From Mya arenaria (taxonomy: Eukaryota; Mollusca; Bivalvia; Myida; Myidae): a stretch of 64,000 nucleotides of DNA. Of this stretch, positions 37,801 through 49,642 are shown in pieces. How positions within the stretch are numbered: position 1 is the first letter of the stretch; the number at the start of each line of letters is the position of its first letter. The stretch covers positions 29,017,262 through 29,081,261 of the forward strand of contig NC_069138.1 of the NCBI RefSeq assembly GCF_026914265.1. The letters run 5' to 3'. The position numbers and the translations under genes are program-made. The notes under the pieces were generated by a model. It worked only from the letters and a program-made list of their open reading frames with translations. It was not told the origin of the DNA and made no database searches.

Positions 37801-40800
37801 TTTCCGATATGGCATCGTCTTTAACGCTCTTTGACAACGCACAACGGATTCTGTTTGCGTTTCCTAATGAAATACACTTGCTCATATTTGACTGCAAATT
37901 TTTGTATTGTCATTTGAAAGGAGTTAAATTTGCATAATCGTGGTAGATGAGGTGGAAAATCAGTAGCTAAATATTTAAGACTTGTAGATAATGTGTCTGT
38001 GCTTCAAATGATAAAGAATTTAATTATTATATAAAGTTATCTTTCATTAATTAGATATTTATATACAGTACAGATTATATGCAATTCAATACATAGAACT
38101 GTCTATTTCATGTATATATAGTAAAATCTATAATTTTGAACAATATTTAAGCAAAATATTTCTTTATGAGTTATAACATATATTATAACTAAGAACTCCC
38201 CCCATTCGTACCGCTTGGAAATGGTATTTTTAATGACAATTCTATCCAAGCATATACTTTTCAGGGCATGTTCCGGCTTTGACCAGTGTACAACTGGAGG
38301 TAAGTTCACTAAGACATCATATTATATACTTTCTGTCCATCGATATTATGGTAACTTCTCAATCGATATTGACCGAGGATACTAGATGCTAGCTAAGTAT
38401 AATTTAATCAAGAATAATAGTGTTTCGTAACTTACATTCAATGCTGTCACCTCAATAACATTCATTTATTAAACTAAAAAATAGTAATCCTACTACATGT
38501 ATTTACAAACAAACAAACTGCTGTACCTGAATAGGTTATTCAGATGACAATATTAAATAATACAAACAGAAATCAAACCGGGGATTAACTCAGACAGTCA
38601 GAAATATAAAGTAAAATACAACAGAGACAGGTTTTGAAGAGCGGGACAGGAAGCCGTAGGGATCGGAAATCCACTTTCGTTTTCAAATAACCATAACCAC
38701 ACAGTCACTACTTAGATATACCGTCTTGCTCGTAAACGGTAACTGGCCGTTATGGACTAGTTTTTCCAACAGTGCCACAAAACTACAGAAACCGCTGTTG
38801 TCAGGCACTATCCCATGCTGATGATCAAAATCACGTGACCACGTTCAAATCTTGAAAATAATTGCATTGAGCCCCGAATACTGAATTACATCCCTAACTT
38901 TGTGCGGAGGGTCACCCGACCCCAAATTTTAAATACTCCGCAATACATTTAATAATAACACAATTTATACAATAACAATACAACAATCACATACACTTAA
39001 AAAGTAAGCTGCTGAAACCAGCTTTTTACATACATGGTGGCATTTGTTTCTAATTGAGAAGGGAGATCACTGCGTAGGGAATTGACATATGTAATATGCT
39101 TTCGAGTACATAATGAACCAGTTCAGGGATCACCTTTTTGATTCACCAAGAAGATACAAAGCTTTGAATGTAGCAGCAAAAAATATAGACATCAACAGCA
39201 CGTATAGGACGCATCACATTTAACTAAACATACGTACAAAACATCGGACATCGTCTATTAAGATATTGTTCGTCGATGACATAGCCTAATAATGTTATAC
39301 AACAGAAATGGAACACAATCTACTTTGTGTTGGTGTATGTAATTTAACCATGCGCCTCTTAACAGGGTTATCATTATAAAATGAGGCCGTTGAGCGTATC
39401 CCTGTTACCACAAATTTAAAACAGATTGTAAGCATTAAAACTGACACAGCTAACTTCTTACAGCGACTATCAATCAATAAGTAAAATCAATGTTTACAAA
39501 GACTGTACGCATTGAAATTGACACAGTTAACTTGTTACAGCGGCAATCAATCAATAAGTTACAGCTTTGTTTACAAAGAAATGTACGCTGCTTTTATCCT
39601 TAAGTTACATGTATGTTTACAGAAACTTTATGCAGCCAATTTGACAGACGTAGCACTAAGAAATGAGGCCCGGCTAAGCCATATCAATCATGTGTGTCGC
39701 CACAGGAAAGATATCCGAGAGGCCTTTTCACTCGGCGAGATGTGGGCGTCACCCCGTAATTCCATCGCCTTTTGTGTTGTCCCCAAAGCGGGCTGTACCT
39801 ATTGGAAGCGTATATTTCGGTATTTTTAATTCGTATTATACTGTAGGTTAAAACTGTTTAAACTCATTACTTTCGTTACTGGTTTAAATCTTTAGAAGAT
39901 TCTTTATAACAAATAACATTGCATTTTGATAACGCACCCTTCCGTTTTAAGAAGTCATATTAACGTTTCACAATCATACCTGTTATGACTGGCTTTTAAC
40001 ATAATGGACATCGACCGTATAATACTAGATGTGATACATAAGGCGTATTTTGATTCGTTGTGCATGCATATTTATGATGCGTTCATTCGATTAGTTTGAA
40101 ATATAAAACATTGCATGTATTATTACAGGTTTGTTGAGAAAGATAACTTAGCCACTGACGATATACTTCCGAGTGATATTGACAGAGTTCGGGTCCATTA
40201 TGAAATGTTGTCATCCGTAGTCAAAGTCCATCTAGAGAATACCGAGGAGGAAAATAATATATTTCCTGCTTTGAAGTTCATGTACACACGAGATCCATAT
40301 GAGCGATTGTGGTCTTCTTATTTGGATAAATATTACCTACCAGATTTTTGGAACATGGCCACAAAAATTGCCAAATCGTTACGACCTAATTCAACGTCAA
40401 TAAAATGCGGAAATGACGTCACATTTGCAGAACTGCTAGAATACATTGTCAACAACAGACATTTTACTGACAGCGAAAGACGTGTGAATGAACATTTTCA
40501 GCCGACGGTGTTTAGTTGCAACCCTTGCAAATATCCATTTGACATTATCGGTAAAGCAGAAACCTTTGCAAAGGACGAGGGTTTGATTCTCGCTAGTGCA
40601 CGGTTGCTGGGTGAGGTTAGTGAAGGAAAACAATCCGACCGAATATTGACAGAAGTTAATTCTTTAGTTGACTATAACCTTGATTTCAAAGATTGGCTTG
40701 GTATAGACATGCCAGACGAATGTTTCAGCTTTATCGACGTCAGCAGACGGCTGTGGAAAGTATTTCAGTTAAACGGCTACATCGGAGATGAAGTTCACTT

Positions 40801-41050
40801 TCCGGAAAAGCAGTTTGAACATTTAAAAGATAAAGCTTCATACAAAAACGAATTGAAATTCATCATTTTTGAACTACGCAAGAAGGCGGGCATGGAGATG
40901 CTTAATAAGTGGAAGCAACAAAAACAGAGATCTATGCATGAGGCATATAAAACACTGCCTGCTTCTTTGCTCGAAAAGTTTACTACAATGTTTTCCTATG
41001 ACTTTGACTTATTCCAGTACGAAAGACACCCTAACTGGCTCCGAAAATAA
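27362..41050 (+). CDS. Carbohydrate sulfotransferase, HNK-1ST/CHST8-14 type (gene B)
   Basis: Paralogue of gene A with the same exon plan: 27362-27383, 28608-28766, 38265-38299, 39623-39819, 40129-41050. Exon lengths 22, 35 and 197 bp are identical to gene A and the intron phases are 1, 1, 0, 2. It predicts 444 aa. The membrane anchor (AALGVGLVCVSMMTLCIVY) lies at about residues 24-42, VPKAGCTYWKR at 125-135 and YTRDPYERLWSSYLDKY at 190-206. The CNPC...DIIGKAET core follows. The likely role is a Golgi PAPS-dependent glycan sulfotransferase; the substrate is unknown. Intron 2 (9.5 kb) contains a 4.9-kb DNA transposon, MITEs and a 23-bp minisatellite. A 200-bp stretch of exon 5 is almost identical to gene A. 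If exon 1 is wrong, an in-frame ATG at 28625 gives 431 aa. Confidence 0.88.
28232..28248 (+). promoter_or_regulatory. Conserved CACGTG element in intron 1 of gene B
   Basis: gtcacgtggtccaga with CACGTG at 28237-28242, the counterpart of 9710-9726 in gene A. It is preceded by gacaatgaattggg, which is also shared. An enhancer role is inference. Confidence 0.4.
28431..28559. mobile_element. 129-bp MITE just before exon 2 of gene B
   Basis: The left end GGAACCTCTCGGCTATTTTC is mirrored by a right end whose complement reads GGAACACCTCGGCCATTTTC. Arms are 24 bp. A related single end lies at about 59675-59736. It is absent from the matching place in gene A and ends 48 bp before the exon 2 acceptor. 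Confidence 0.65.
28821..28896. repeat. (AT)n microsatellite, insertion site of the transposon
   Basis: About 76 bp of nearly pure AT dinucleotide directly abuts the left end of the 4.9-kb transposon. A shorter AT stretch (33804-33813) follows the right end, so the element inserted into this microsatellite and its target duplication cannot be delimited. The long tyrosine/isoleucine open frame on the minus strand here is a by-product. Confidence 0.85.
29081..33116 (+). CDS. Putative transposase, HADNCxGQNKN (DUF7869-like) protein
   Basis: Exons: 29081-29095, 29535-29616, 29899-30596, 31009-31149, 31640-31821, 31994-32190, 32434-32613, 32743-33116. All are GT-AG and all phases agree. The sum is 1869 nt, giving 622 aa with no internal stop. 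Visible parts: an acidic region around residues 35-60, a basic stretch (NSDKKRSRYGDRQRTRYDYK) in exon 3, CVTCEMSRKG in exon 4, and a C-terminal half with LIDEAE (D394), LHADNCGGQNKN (D435) and GHARCIIDAGFG (D477). The spacing of these acidic residues suggests an RNase H-fold DDD/E nuclease. The motif is one I recall from uncharacterised invertebrate proteins; the transposase role is inferred from the flanking inverted repeats. Intron 6 splits the DNCG|G motif. The first coding exon has only five codons and is the least certain. Confidence 0.8.
29418..29530 (+). repeat. tRNA-like sequence (degraded SINE head or tRNA pseudogene)
   Basis: An A-box-like agctcagacggttaagcgc is followed by a TGT anticodon-like loop (cttgtaa) and a B-box ggttcgattcc, then a T/A-rich tail. 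The anticodon and acceptor stems do not pair well, so this is not a functional tRNA gene. It lies in intron 1 of the transposon gene. Confidence 0.5.
31265..31500 (+). mobile_element. Full-length tRNA-derived SINE with 12-bp target duplication
   Basis: The head contains an RNA polymerase III A box (ttagcgcagtggttagcgc) and a B box (gagttcgattccc), as in a tRNA. It is followed by a conserved body beginning gccggacaagtgggttc and ending caatcgttgtaaaatatg. Direct repeats CTAATGTACTTC at 31253-31264 and 31501-31512 flank it. It sits in intron 4 of the transposon gene. A second copy lacking the head lies at 15183-15322. Confidence 0.85.
32195..32400 (+). mobile_element. MITE family 1 relic inside an intron of the transposon
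   Basis: The left end ttaaagctgcaatctcacag begins 4 bp after the splice donor GT at 32191. Interior phrases (tttccgttcgaaaatcaatg) follow. The right terminal repeat is missing. It makes up most of this 243-bp intron. Confidence 0.7.
34391..34733. mobile_element. MITE family 1 copy, full length
   Basis: Left end ttaaagctgcactctcacag and right end ctgtgagaacgaagctttaa, with all interior phrases in order. It lies in intron 2 of gene B, right of the transposon. Open frames across it on both strands are incidental. Confidence 0.8.
34872..35224. mobile_element. MITE family 2 copy
   Basis: Begins ttaaagtgacactct and ends agtgcatctttaa, giving imperfect inverted ends with TTAA. The interior (aataatgcatttatggaaaa, then attactgataacaa) matches the copy at 56429-56785 along its length. 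No coding capacity. Confidence 0.7.
35225..36419. other. Intron 2 of gene B, unrecognised
   Basis: AT-rich with A-runs. At 36370-36440 it becomes a fragment of a dispersed repeat (gggcaagcccagtagtcgaa, then aaataaacccagtttagggg) that leads directly into the 23-bp minisatellite. No exon seen. Confidence 0.4.
36432..37565. repeat. 23-bp minisatellite, about 49 units
   Basis: The unit is gacgacaatgagctatagacaca with variants: gacg/aacg, agcta/agata, a few indels, and extra cacaaac insertions at about 37100, 37249 and 37418. The left part is enriched for the gacg variant and the right part for aacg, so the array grew in at least two phases. It lies in intron 2 of gene B. Confidence 0.9.
37566..38264. 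other. Intron 2 of gene B, final part
   Basis: AT-rich, unrecognised. It ends with the acceptor tacttttcag before the 35-bp exon at 38265. Confidence 0.4.
38302..39423. other. Intron 3 of gene B
   Basis: Unrecognised sequence, GC-richer at about 38620-38900, possibly an old repeat. No exon, RNA gene or clear repeat boundary. Confidence 0.4.
39424..39580. repeat. 77-bp tandem duplication before exon 4 of gene B
   Basis: Two copies starting gattgtaagcatta (39424) and gactgtacgcatt (39501), each continuing ctgacacag...caatcaataagt...gtttacaaa, with about 15% differences. It lies within intron 3, just upstream of the exon 4 acceptor. Confidence 0.75.
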
Positions 41051-41124
41051 CATGTTAAATATAGTCTGTTTGTCATTTATGAAGCACCTAGTTAATCAAA
41101 TGTTTATTTTGTATTGTTTATCTA

Positions 41125-41130
41125 AATAAA
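41125..41130 (+). promoter_or_regulatory. Polyadenylation signal of gene B
   Basis: AATAAA 75 bp after the TAA of sulfotransferase B, and the first canonical signal downstream. Confidence 0.45.
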
Positions 41131-44100
41131 TACTGTTTAAACCAATATTGAATCTAAAATATAAACATGGGTCTTTAAGGTTATAATTATATTGTATGGG
41201 GTTACCCTAAATTCGCACTAGTATAATGTACTTGACATGAATATATATGGTCACCAGCTTTAACAATATGCTCAGTTTCAACTTGGTGTGAGCTCTGCGA
41301 ACTAGTTCAGTTTGGCTCTCAGGTGACCGACTCAACCCTGATTTTAACTAGACAATTATGTAGTCTGCACCAATTCTATCGAAGAATTGAAACAAAAGCT
41401 TGTACGTTTTATTGTTTTATTATACTAGTATAAGCGGAACAACATTCGATTGAGTATAATTATTCATACAGTGATAATATCCATTTAATTAATAATGTGT
41501 ATTACGATCGCTAAAACTACTTCGCTGATGCTAACGGTCCGTAAATACCGTGAAATTTACGCGATTTTAATACCGTCTGACATGGCCAATCTAAGCGAGA
41601 TAACACACACAACTCACCCTACTTGTTCATTATTGTTATCTACCTTTGGTTATCTTAAATACATATATACTCTGTTAATGTAATATAAAAATTGAGCGTT
41701 TATAAAAATGATTTATACAAGTCTATTTTAATTATATCCTTACTCAGTATTTATTTTATCCTCTCACTTGAATACAAATCGGTCCAATAACAAGGTGCCC
41801 TATAAAATAGTTTACCACTTGATGTTTTATCTACAGTCAGTTGGTCATGTGACCGCGAAAATGGATTTTAGTTCATAAAGTCCCATCACTCTGCATAATA
41901 ATGACACAAGCAAAAAAAATGGACAGAAAATCTACATGTGCATTTACCCCACCCACAAATGCTGAAAACTTTGCAGCATTCAACGATAGCAAATACCATT
42001 TATGTGGTAAATGACAAAATCTCACAACAGAAATGTATGATATTTTATGTCTTGAATTGATATTGACGCATTTAAATGCAATTAGTTTAACTATAAACGT
42101 ATTGAATAAAATTGAAAAGTTTTGATAACTATTTTGGGCACATCTAAATATAGGTACCTAGTGTGCCGAAGTCAACAGGGTAATCGTCTCCCTTTTTGAA
42201 AAAAGGTTAATTTTAAGGTAAATTATCGTATTTTGATAAACAAAGTAACAAGATAAATAGAATACTAGATAAGTACCATGGATGAAGAAATTTTATTTGG
42301 CTCGGCTACGGCATTTATCGGGTTCGCTTACGAATATTTTAAAATTTCATACAATCTTTATCATTCACGATTGTATGAAATTTTAAATAATTTGATATGT
42401 AAAAATTAACGACCCAAAGTGGATTATTTGTTTTATTATGTGTATCATAGTGTACTAGAACACATTTTTCATGATTCTAAGTCCAAGAAAATACTCTAGG
42501 GACCAAATCGCTCGAATCAGGTAGCTCGATTGGCCAAAAATGCAGTCCAAATACCAAGTAACTGTGATATAAGTTATGTCAATATGCAATGAGAAACGAA
42601 GGTATATTGTGTCCAATTCACACATTTATACCATCATTCAAATAGCAAAAAGGATAAAAAATAAATTATCATATAATGAATAATAAACCGTGGTAAACAC
42701 ACGAATTTCAAGCCCTTACAGACAAACACCCAATTTATTTTACAATAAGTGAGAAATATAATAATGAATATAACATAGGTATATCATGACAGTATACCCT
42801 CGCTTTGATGTTAATTTCGATGTCATAACCAGTTTATATTCGGTGACATAATAAGTGCTTCCAGTGGCGATCTTATTAATATTAATCCATGATCACTTTT
42901 ATTTCAAAAAGAGATATATCAGTGATAATTGTCCAGTTTAGTAGTATCAGAGTCCTCCATGATCGATAATGAATGGTCTCAAAGTATGGGTTAAAATTTG
43001 AAGCTCGCTCCAATCTAGCAAAAATACTAAAGTCATTTCTTAATTTCAGTTCATTTTTCTACTTAACCGTATGGTATGATTCAAGATTACTTATCTTTCA
43101 CTCTTTTCAAAGTATATAATATTGTGCATTATGTTGATAAATATCATTGCTTACTATCCTACGGAACGATATACTAAAATAACGTATCTATGAAGGAATG
43201 AGGGAATGCGCCTTTAAAAAAGTAAATCATGTAACATTTTAAATCATTCCATGCGTTTTTTGGTAAAATAAGTTGAGATTGAGATTGGAAATTGGCTCAA
43301 GTATTTTTGTATATTTTTGTAATATTGAGGGCTGTAGGATGCTATTTTTGTAAAACACAGGGTCAAGGTCAACGTCATTGACCATATTTAAAACAAATCC
43401 ATGTTCACGCTGTAACTTTATTATAAAGAAACAAAAGGCGTTACAAGAGTTCAACGCCAAGCTCTCGAAATGAACTTCTTCTACGCCTCACGTTTCTCCA
43501 GGAAAGCGTGCAGTTTGGTACCTTCATATGCCACGCATCATAGTAAACTGCCATACAAACCTTTATAAATATTACAACGACCGTAAGTTTGCGCGATGTT
43601 AGGGAATCCCAATGAATTGTTCCTGAGAGACATACCAGTTTGGTTTAAAAAGTTCGGTTGGATAGATTACCATCCTCATAAGAGATCAATCTGTTTGTCT
43701 CAAGTTTTATTTCTGTAATGAACCGTTGAAATTACCTCTAATGACCACATCCCTATGCAGCGTTCAGTCTTCGCAAATGTTAACGACCTTTCTACATTAA
43801 GGCCATTTAAAAATGTATTGTAAGTCGAGGAGAATACTTGAAATGGCATTAGAATCGGAGAGTTAATTGTTGTATATACCTATTGATGGTATTACGATAG
43901 CAATGCAATTCCTCAAATTGCATTTAAATGGCAAAACTTATTGGTATAATTGTTTTATCTATCATATATTATGCATACTGTCAATGCAATCTTGTTCAAC
44001 GTGTTCAAAGAAATATACTATCATATCTTAAGTGAGTTTAAAAACGCATCATCAATAAGTAAAAGCTTAGAATAAACAATGAAAAATAGGAGCTTTAAGA

Positions 44101-44149
44101 ACGTGCGCCTCAATGTTCGGTCTTAGATTCGGGCTTTTCTTTGAGAGGG
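41131..44149. other. Intergenic region between genes B and C
   Basis: Unrecognised AT-rich sequence. A perfect 16-bp inverted repeat with a 12-nt loop (aaaatttcatacaatc and complement) lies at 42341-42384 and may be the core of an old hairpin element. Short open frames on both strands have no recognisable product. Confidence 0.4.
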
Positions 44150-47100
44150 ATGGACACGTGTCTTTGGGTTTGGTCTTTGACCTACCTGATTTGTCCGACA
44201 ACAGTTTTTGGTATAACGACCAGGAAAGCAAAACATGAAGTGATCAATGTAGCCGACCTCAGCGATAAGTGTATACCGGAGTGTGCCATACAGTTGCTCG
44301 ATTACAACTTTATTGGTACTCGAATACAGAGCGACTCGCAACATGGATCCGTTTGTATATGTGAGGGATTCAGGGACGTATACACAACAACACATGCACT
44401 TTTGGTGAAAACGAAAGGGAAAATTGTGTTCCAACCACCGGTAAATATCGGACTTAATATATTTCTTTAATGATTTAAAACTGCACTCTCACAAATATAT
44501 CGTTTTGACAACTTTTTTTTATTCTTTGAATGAGTCAATTCTTGCATAGATGTCTGGAAAGAAGGAATATAAGATTGTTGACAAAAGATAGCAATTGATC
44601 ACATTTTAGTTCCAAAATCAATGGGGTTTTTTCATCAAAAGGCGATACTAACGGTTTAAGAAAAATAAACTTTTAGACAGTTTTACCTATCATTTGAGAC
44701 TCGTTCTATTGTGAATGATATAATATGACTGAATTGAAGGCATTGATGCCCAAATAGCCAATCCAAAGACAACTTTTAAAAGTGTCAAAATTGACAATCT
44801 GTGAGAGTGCAGCTTGAAAGGCTTGTGTACTGTATTTAAAGTAAACATTTTGTATTCACCAAACTACCTTACAACTTCAATCATTAGTGATAAAGTTTAA
44901 ATGCTTTTTCAATTCATTTTTAAAAAAAGAATCAGGACGATAGCTTCCTTCATGTACATGTGTATTGACTACGCATCTGTTTAGACATTCATACACTGTA
45001 TTTGTAAGTTCATGTTTTTATTGCAACATATTTAAGGAGCACCATATAAGTTTTAATGCATTTCAATGTTTGACTCATTAAAGAATTGAAACGGGGGCAT
45101 TCATACGACCTTGAATGCCCCGCTCAAAATGGCAATTCCGTAAAGCGCGTTAGTAATGATATCGTTACGCAGAAAATATTTTTGTTATTGTTTCTTGTAT
45201 TTTTATATTTATTTTATCTTTAAACAATTAAAAGGCAATCTGTTTCACATCTTTCATTTAATGACAGCTCATGTCTATTTTTTTAAAGAATTTACTTATA
45301 CTCGAAAAGTCATTGCGTGAAAAGGTAAGTAAAACATTTATTGTATTTTGACATTTTGCGTTACCTAATTAAAATTCAAGACAGTCCAACTGTTATTCTT
45401 TTGTGATTTTACTATATAAATTTTAAAGTTTACCTTCACTCCAGCTGTATAGCTGTATTCCGGTCACACTCGAGTTTCACGACGATGAGTAAACTTACAC
45501 CAACAACCACGCGTTTTGCCAAAAAAACAACAAACAAACGCGTCGCCGACCTTTTTAGCGAGGCAGCCACAAATACTTTTCCCGCCAAACGTAAAAGCTC
45601 TTATAATAATAATAATAGCAATAATAATACGGCTAAGACTAACAAACCATGGTTCGGGCCTCAGTGTAGGAACAAACGAGTTGTTTACAACCGAGCAAAA
45701 AGGCAATATAATATTGATAAATCGAAGAATAATAGAATGTTACTCAACCGTAAAAGTAAAGATTATAAACGTACGATGAAGTTCTATATTGGGCGATACA
45801 AATTTAATAAGGCCAATACCTTAAGGAATATGCAGAAATCCCAGCCAAAAACATACTGGTCTTACCTTAAAAACATTGAAAAGAAAGTTAATGGCGAAAC
45901 GCCTAGTATTGAGGATTTTCAAGACTTTTTCAAAAATCTTAACACCACCAACGGTGCCGAAAACCCAGATATCATAACTATTAATATTGATAATGACGAA
46001 GAGACACTAACTTCACCTTTAACTTCCTTAGAAATCAAAAATATGATCAATAAATGCAATAATGGCAAAGTTTCTAGTCCATCTGATAATATATGTAACG
46101 AATATATAAAGTCAACTAAACAAATACTTTTACCTATATATGTACAATTCTTTAATTGCATTCTTAATACCGGATTTTTTCCGAAATCATGGGCAGAAGG
46201 TTACATTATACCAATTTACAAACAAAAGGGATTAACAAAATCTCCTGAAAACTATCGTCCGATAACAATTTTAAGTTGCTAAGGAAAATTATTTACAGCT
46301 GTGCTTAACGAACGGTTAACTAAATTTTCGGATAAGTACAGACTTATTTCTGAAAATCAAGCAGGTTTCCGGAAAAATCATTCCACCTCGGGCCATATTT
46401 TTACCTTACACTTTTTAACAGAATTATTAAGATAACAGAAACAAAAGCTATTTGTTGGGTACGTCGATTTTAAACGTTGTTTTGACTCCATCCCTAGAAT
46501 TGAATTATTCCAAAAATTAATTTCAATGGGCATAGACGGCAAGATTCTTAGAATTGTGCGAAATATGTACTCAAACATCAAATCTTGCGTTCAACTAAAT
46601 GGAAATAGCTCCGCAACCTTTTCTTGTAACATAGGCTTACGCCAAGGAGAAAATCTTTCTCCTTTACTTTTCTCCTATTATTTAAATGTTTTGTACGAAT
46701 TTCTGGAAACTAGGAATAATGATGGAGTAACGATTAAGTATTTAGTAGAAGATTTAACGAACTATTTAAAAATTATTGTCCTTTTGTACGCCGATGATAC
46801 AATTATACTGGCCAGATCACAAAACGATTTTCAGAAATGCCTTAGTGATTTTAACGAATATTGTCAGCATTGGAAGCTCGAGGCCAACATAAACAAAACA
46901 AAGGTCATGATATTTGGGGCGAACAGAAGATCGTGGAGACATTATAGATTTACACTGAACAGCGAAGAGCTAGAAATGGTTGATAACTATAAGTATTTAG
47001 GAATGGTATTTAGCCCAACTGGGAAATTTAATAAAGCCAAAAAATATTTAGCCCAACAAGCAAAAAAGGCTCTTCATTTCCTATACAGAAGAATTAATAA

Positions 47101-49610
47101 ACTTGACTTACCAATTGATCTTCAACTTAAACTATTTAATCATAATATTGTTCCTATATTAACTTACTCTTGTGAACTCCTAGGATTTGAGAATACTGAA
47201 ATTTATGAAAAAAATCATCTAGATTTTTTAAGGAAAATAACAAATTCAAGGAAAAGTACACCTGCATATATGTTATATGGCGAGCTTGGCAGAGAACCGC
47301 TTAAAATTACAATTCAAAATAGAATGATTGCTTATTGGAGCAAACTAGTACTATTCGAGGACTTATATGCATCAATTGTTTACCCCTCGATGGGACAAAG
47401 TAACCTAAATTGTAAATGGCTTAATTATATAAAGTTTATTTTTGACTCCACTGGTAATTCAAATTTGTTCGAAAATCAAATAAACTTAAATGTTAAGTTC
47501 ACAAGTTATAGTATAACGAAAATATTAAAAGACCAGTACTTACAATTTTGGCACAAAAAATGAGATCGTCCAATAAAGGAATATTTTATAATAGCTTTAA
47601 GCAAACGATTACCCAAGAGAAGTATTTAACTATCATTCCACTAAATCATGCTTTAAATTTATACAAACTTAGATCATGTAATTTTAAATTTCCAGTTGAA
47701 ACTTTAGCATGGCAAGGAATAGAATACGCGCACAAGCAGTGTCCGCTCTGTCAGTCAGACATTGACGACAGCTACCATTACATATTAACGTGCACAATTT
47801 TCCAGGATCAAAGAAATAGCTTCATTTCACGATATTATTGGCAGCATCCAAATATGATAAAATATAGCGAGCTCCTAAGTACAAGTAATAAAAAAAAACT
47901 CTCGTTAATCTGTCAAAGTTCGCCAGATATCTGATGAATCACGTGAAATTTTAACAATTATTAATTACTCGACTTCTTCTTACCTCCAGGCTTATATTCC
48001 AAATCACCCAGCGATCATTATCTCTACAAAGTCCATTATTCATAACTAGTTAAATCTAAATAATCTCATATTAAATTTGTAGCAAGTCCAACACCACTTA
48101 CACCATTCATAAATTTCTGCACGTGCTTTTTGTACCGTTAGCCAACGAAACGAGGCGAATTTCCATTCATAAAATATCCCGAATTTAAGGGACTTGTTTT
48201 TACTACAGATCTGTAAGTATACATGCCAAATTTTAAGCTGTACAACTTTGTATTACATTGATTTCCTTTATCATGCCTGTTAGCGATTTGTCACTGTACC
48301 CGATGGTAAAATTGCCTCAATTGTTATTTTCCGTCATGTTGTTTACCCAATTGCCTGTATATGTTATTACATGTCTGTTGTAACGATATGTTACCGTGAC
48401 AAAATAAAAAGTGAATGTGTGTGTGTGTGTGTGTCAACGCGGGAAATTGCGGCGATATATTCCGCGGTAGCCAACTCGGTGGTGTGCGTTATCGCCGCGT
48501 TCTTCTCAGCTAACGCGTACGACCTCCGAAAATACGCACGCGGCGTGTCGCCGCGATATGCAAGCACATTTGTATTTCAGCAGGTAAAGGTGGAACAAGA
48601 TAGATGTAGCGTCTTAATACTTTCACAGTTGCAACGCATATTTTTAAGGGATCAAACTACGTTTTGAGTTCGAACCAAGATTGTTAGATAACGAATCGAG
48701 TTTGTATGGGTATAATAAAGCTGACTATAATAATATGTGTAGGACGGAAACAAAGAAAACACCTTCAGAAAACTGACAGCCACCTTAATTATCGTTAATT
48801 TACACTTCGCATCGCAGCGTATCGCGGTAGGGCAACGCGGTGGAACGCGGTGAAAGAACGCGGTGGACATTATGCTTCACTCAACGCATGTAGTTAAAAT
48901 TAGATCAAGAGATAAACGTCCGCAGTAAGGACAAATCGCGGCAATGTGCGAAATGTGCAAAAATAGCATGGTTGGTTTCCAGGATCAAAGAAAAAGCTTC
49001 ATTTCACGATATTATTGGCAGCATCCAAATATGATAAAGTATAGCGAGCTCCTAAGTACAAGTAATAAAATAGTTCTCGTTAATCTGTCAAAGTTCGCAA
49101 GATATTTAATGAATCACGTGAAATTTTAACAATTATTAATTACTCTAATTCTTCTTACCTCCAGACTTAAATTCCAAATCACGCAGCGATCATTATCTCA
49201 ACAAGGTCCACTATTCATAACTAGATAAATCTAAATAATCTCATATTAAATTTGTAGCCAAGTCCAAGACCACTAACACTATTTATAAATTTCTGCACGT
49301 GCTTTTTGTACTGTTAGCCAATGAAACTAGGCGAATTTCCATTCATAAAATATCCCGAGGCAAGTTTAAGGGACTTGTTTTTACTACAGATAAGTTTGCA
49401 GATCAACAAGTAGTATACATGCAAACTTCATAAGCTGTACAACTTTGTATTACATTGATTTCCTTTATCATGCCTGTTAGCGATTTGTCACTGTACCCGA
49501 TGGTAAAATTGCCTCAATTGTTATTTTCCGTCATGTTGTTTACCCAATTGCCTGTATATGTCCATGTCTGTTGTAACGATACGTTACCGTGACAAAATAA
49601 AAAGTGAATG

Positions 49611-49642
<32 letters not shown>

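Noticed and set aside
44123..44434. 103-codon antisense frame
   Set aside because: It is the shadow of exon 1 of gene C, which has a signal peptide, an in-phase donor and downstream partner exons.
48371..48667. 98-codon frame beginning in the LINE 3' UTR and running into the GC-rich segment
   Set aside because: It crosses a LINE 3' end and a TG repeat; the cysteine/valine run is the microsatellite.
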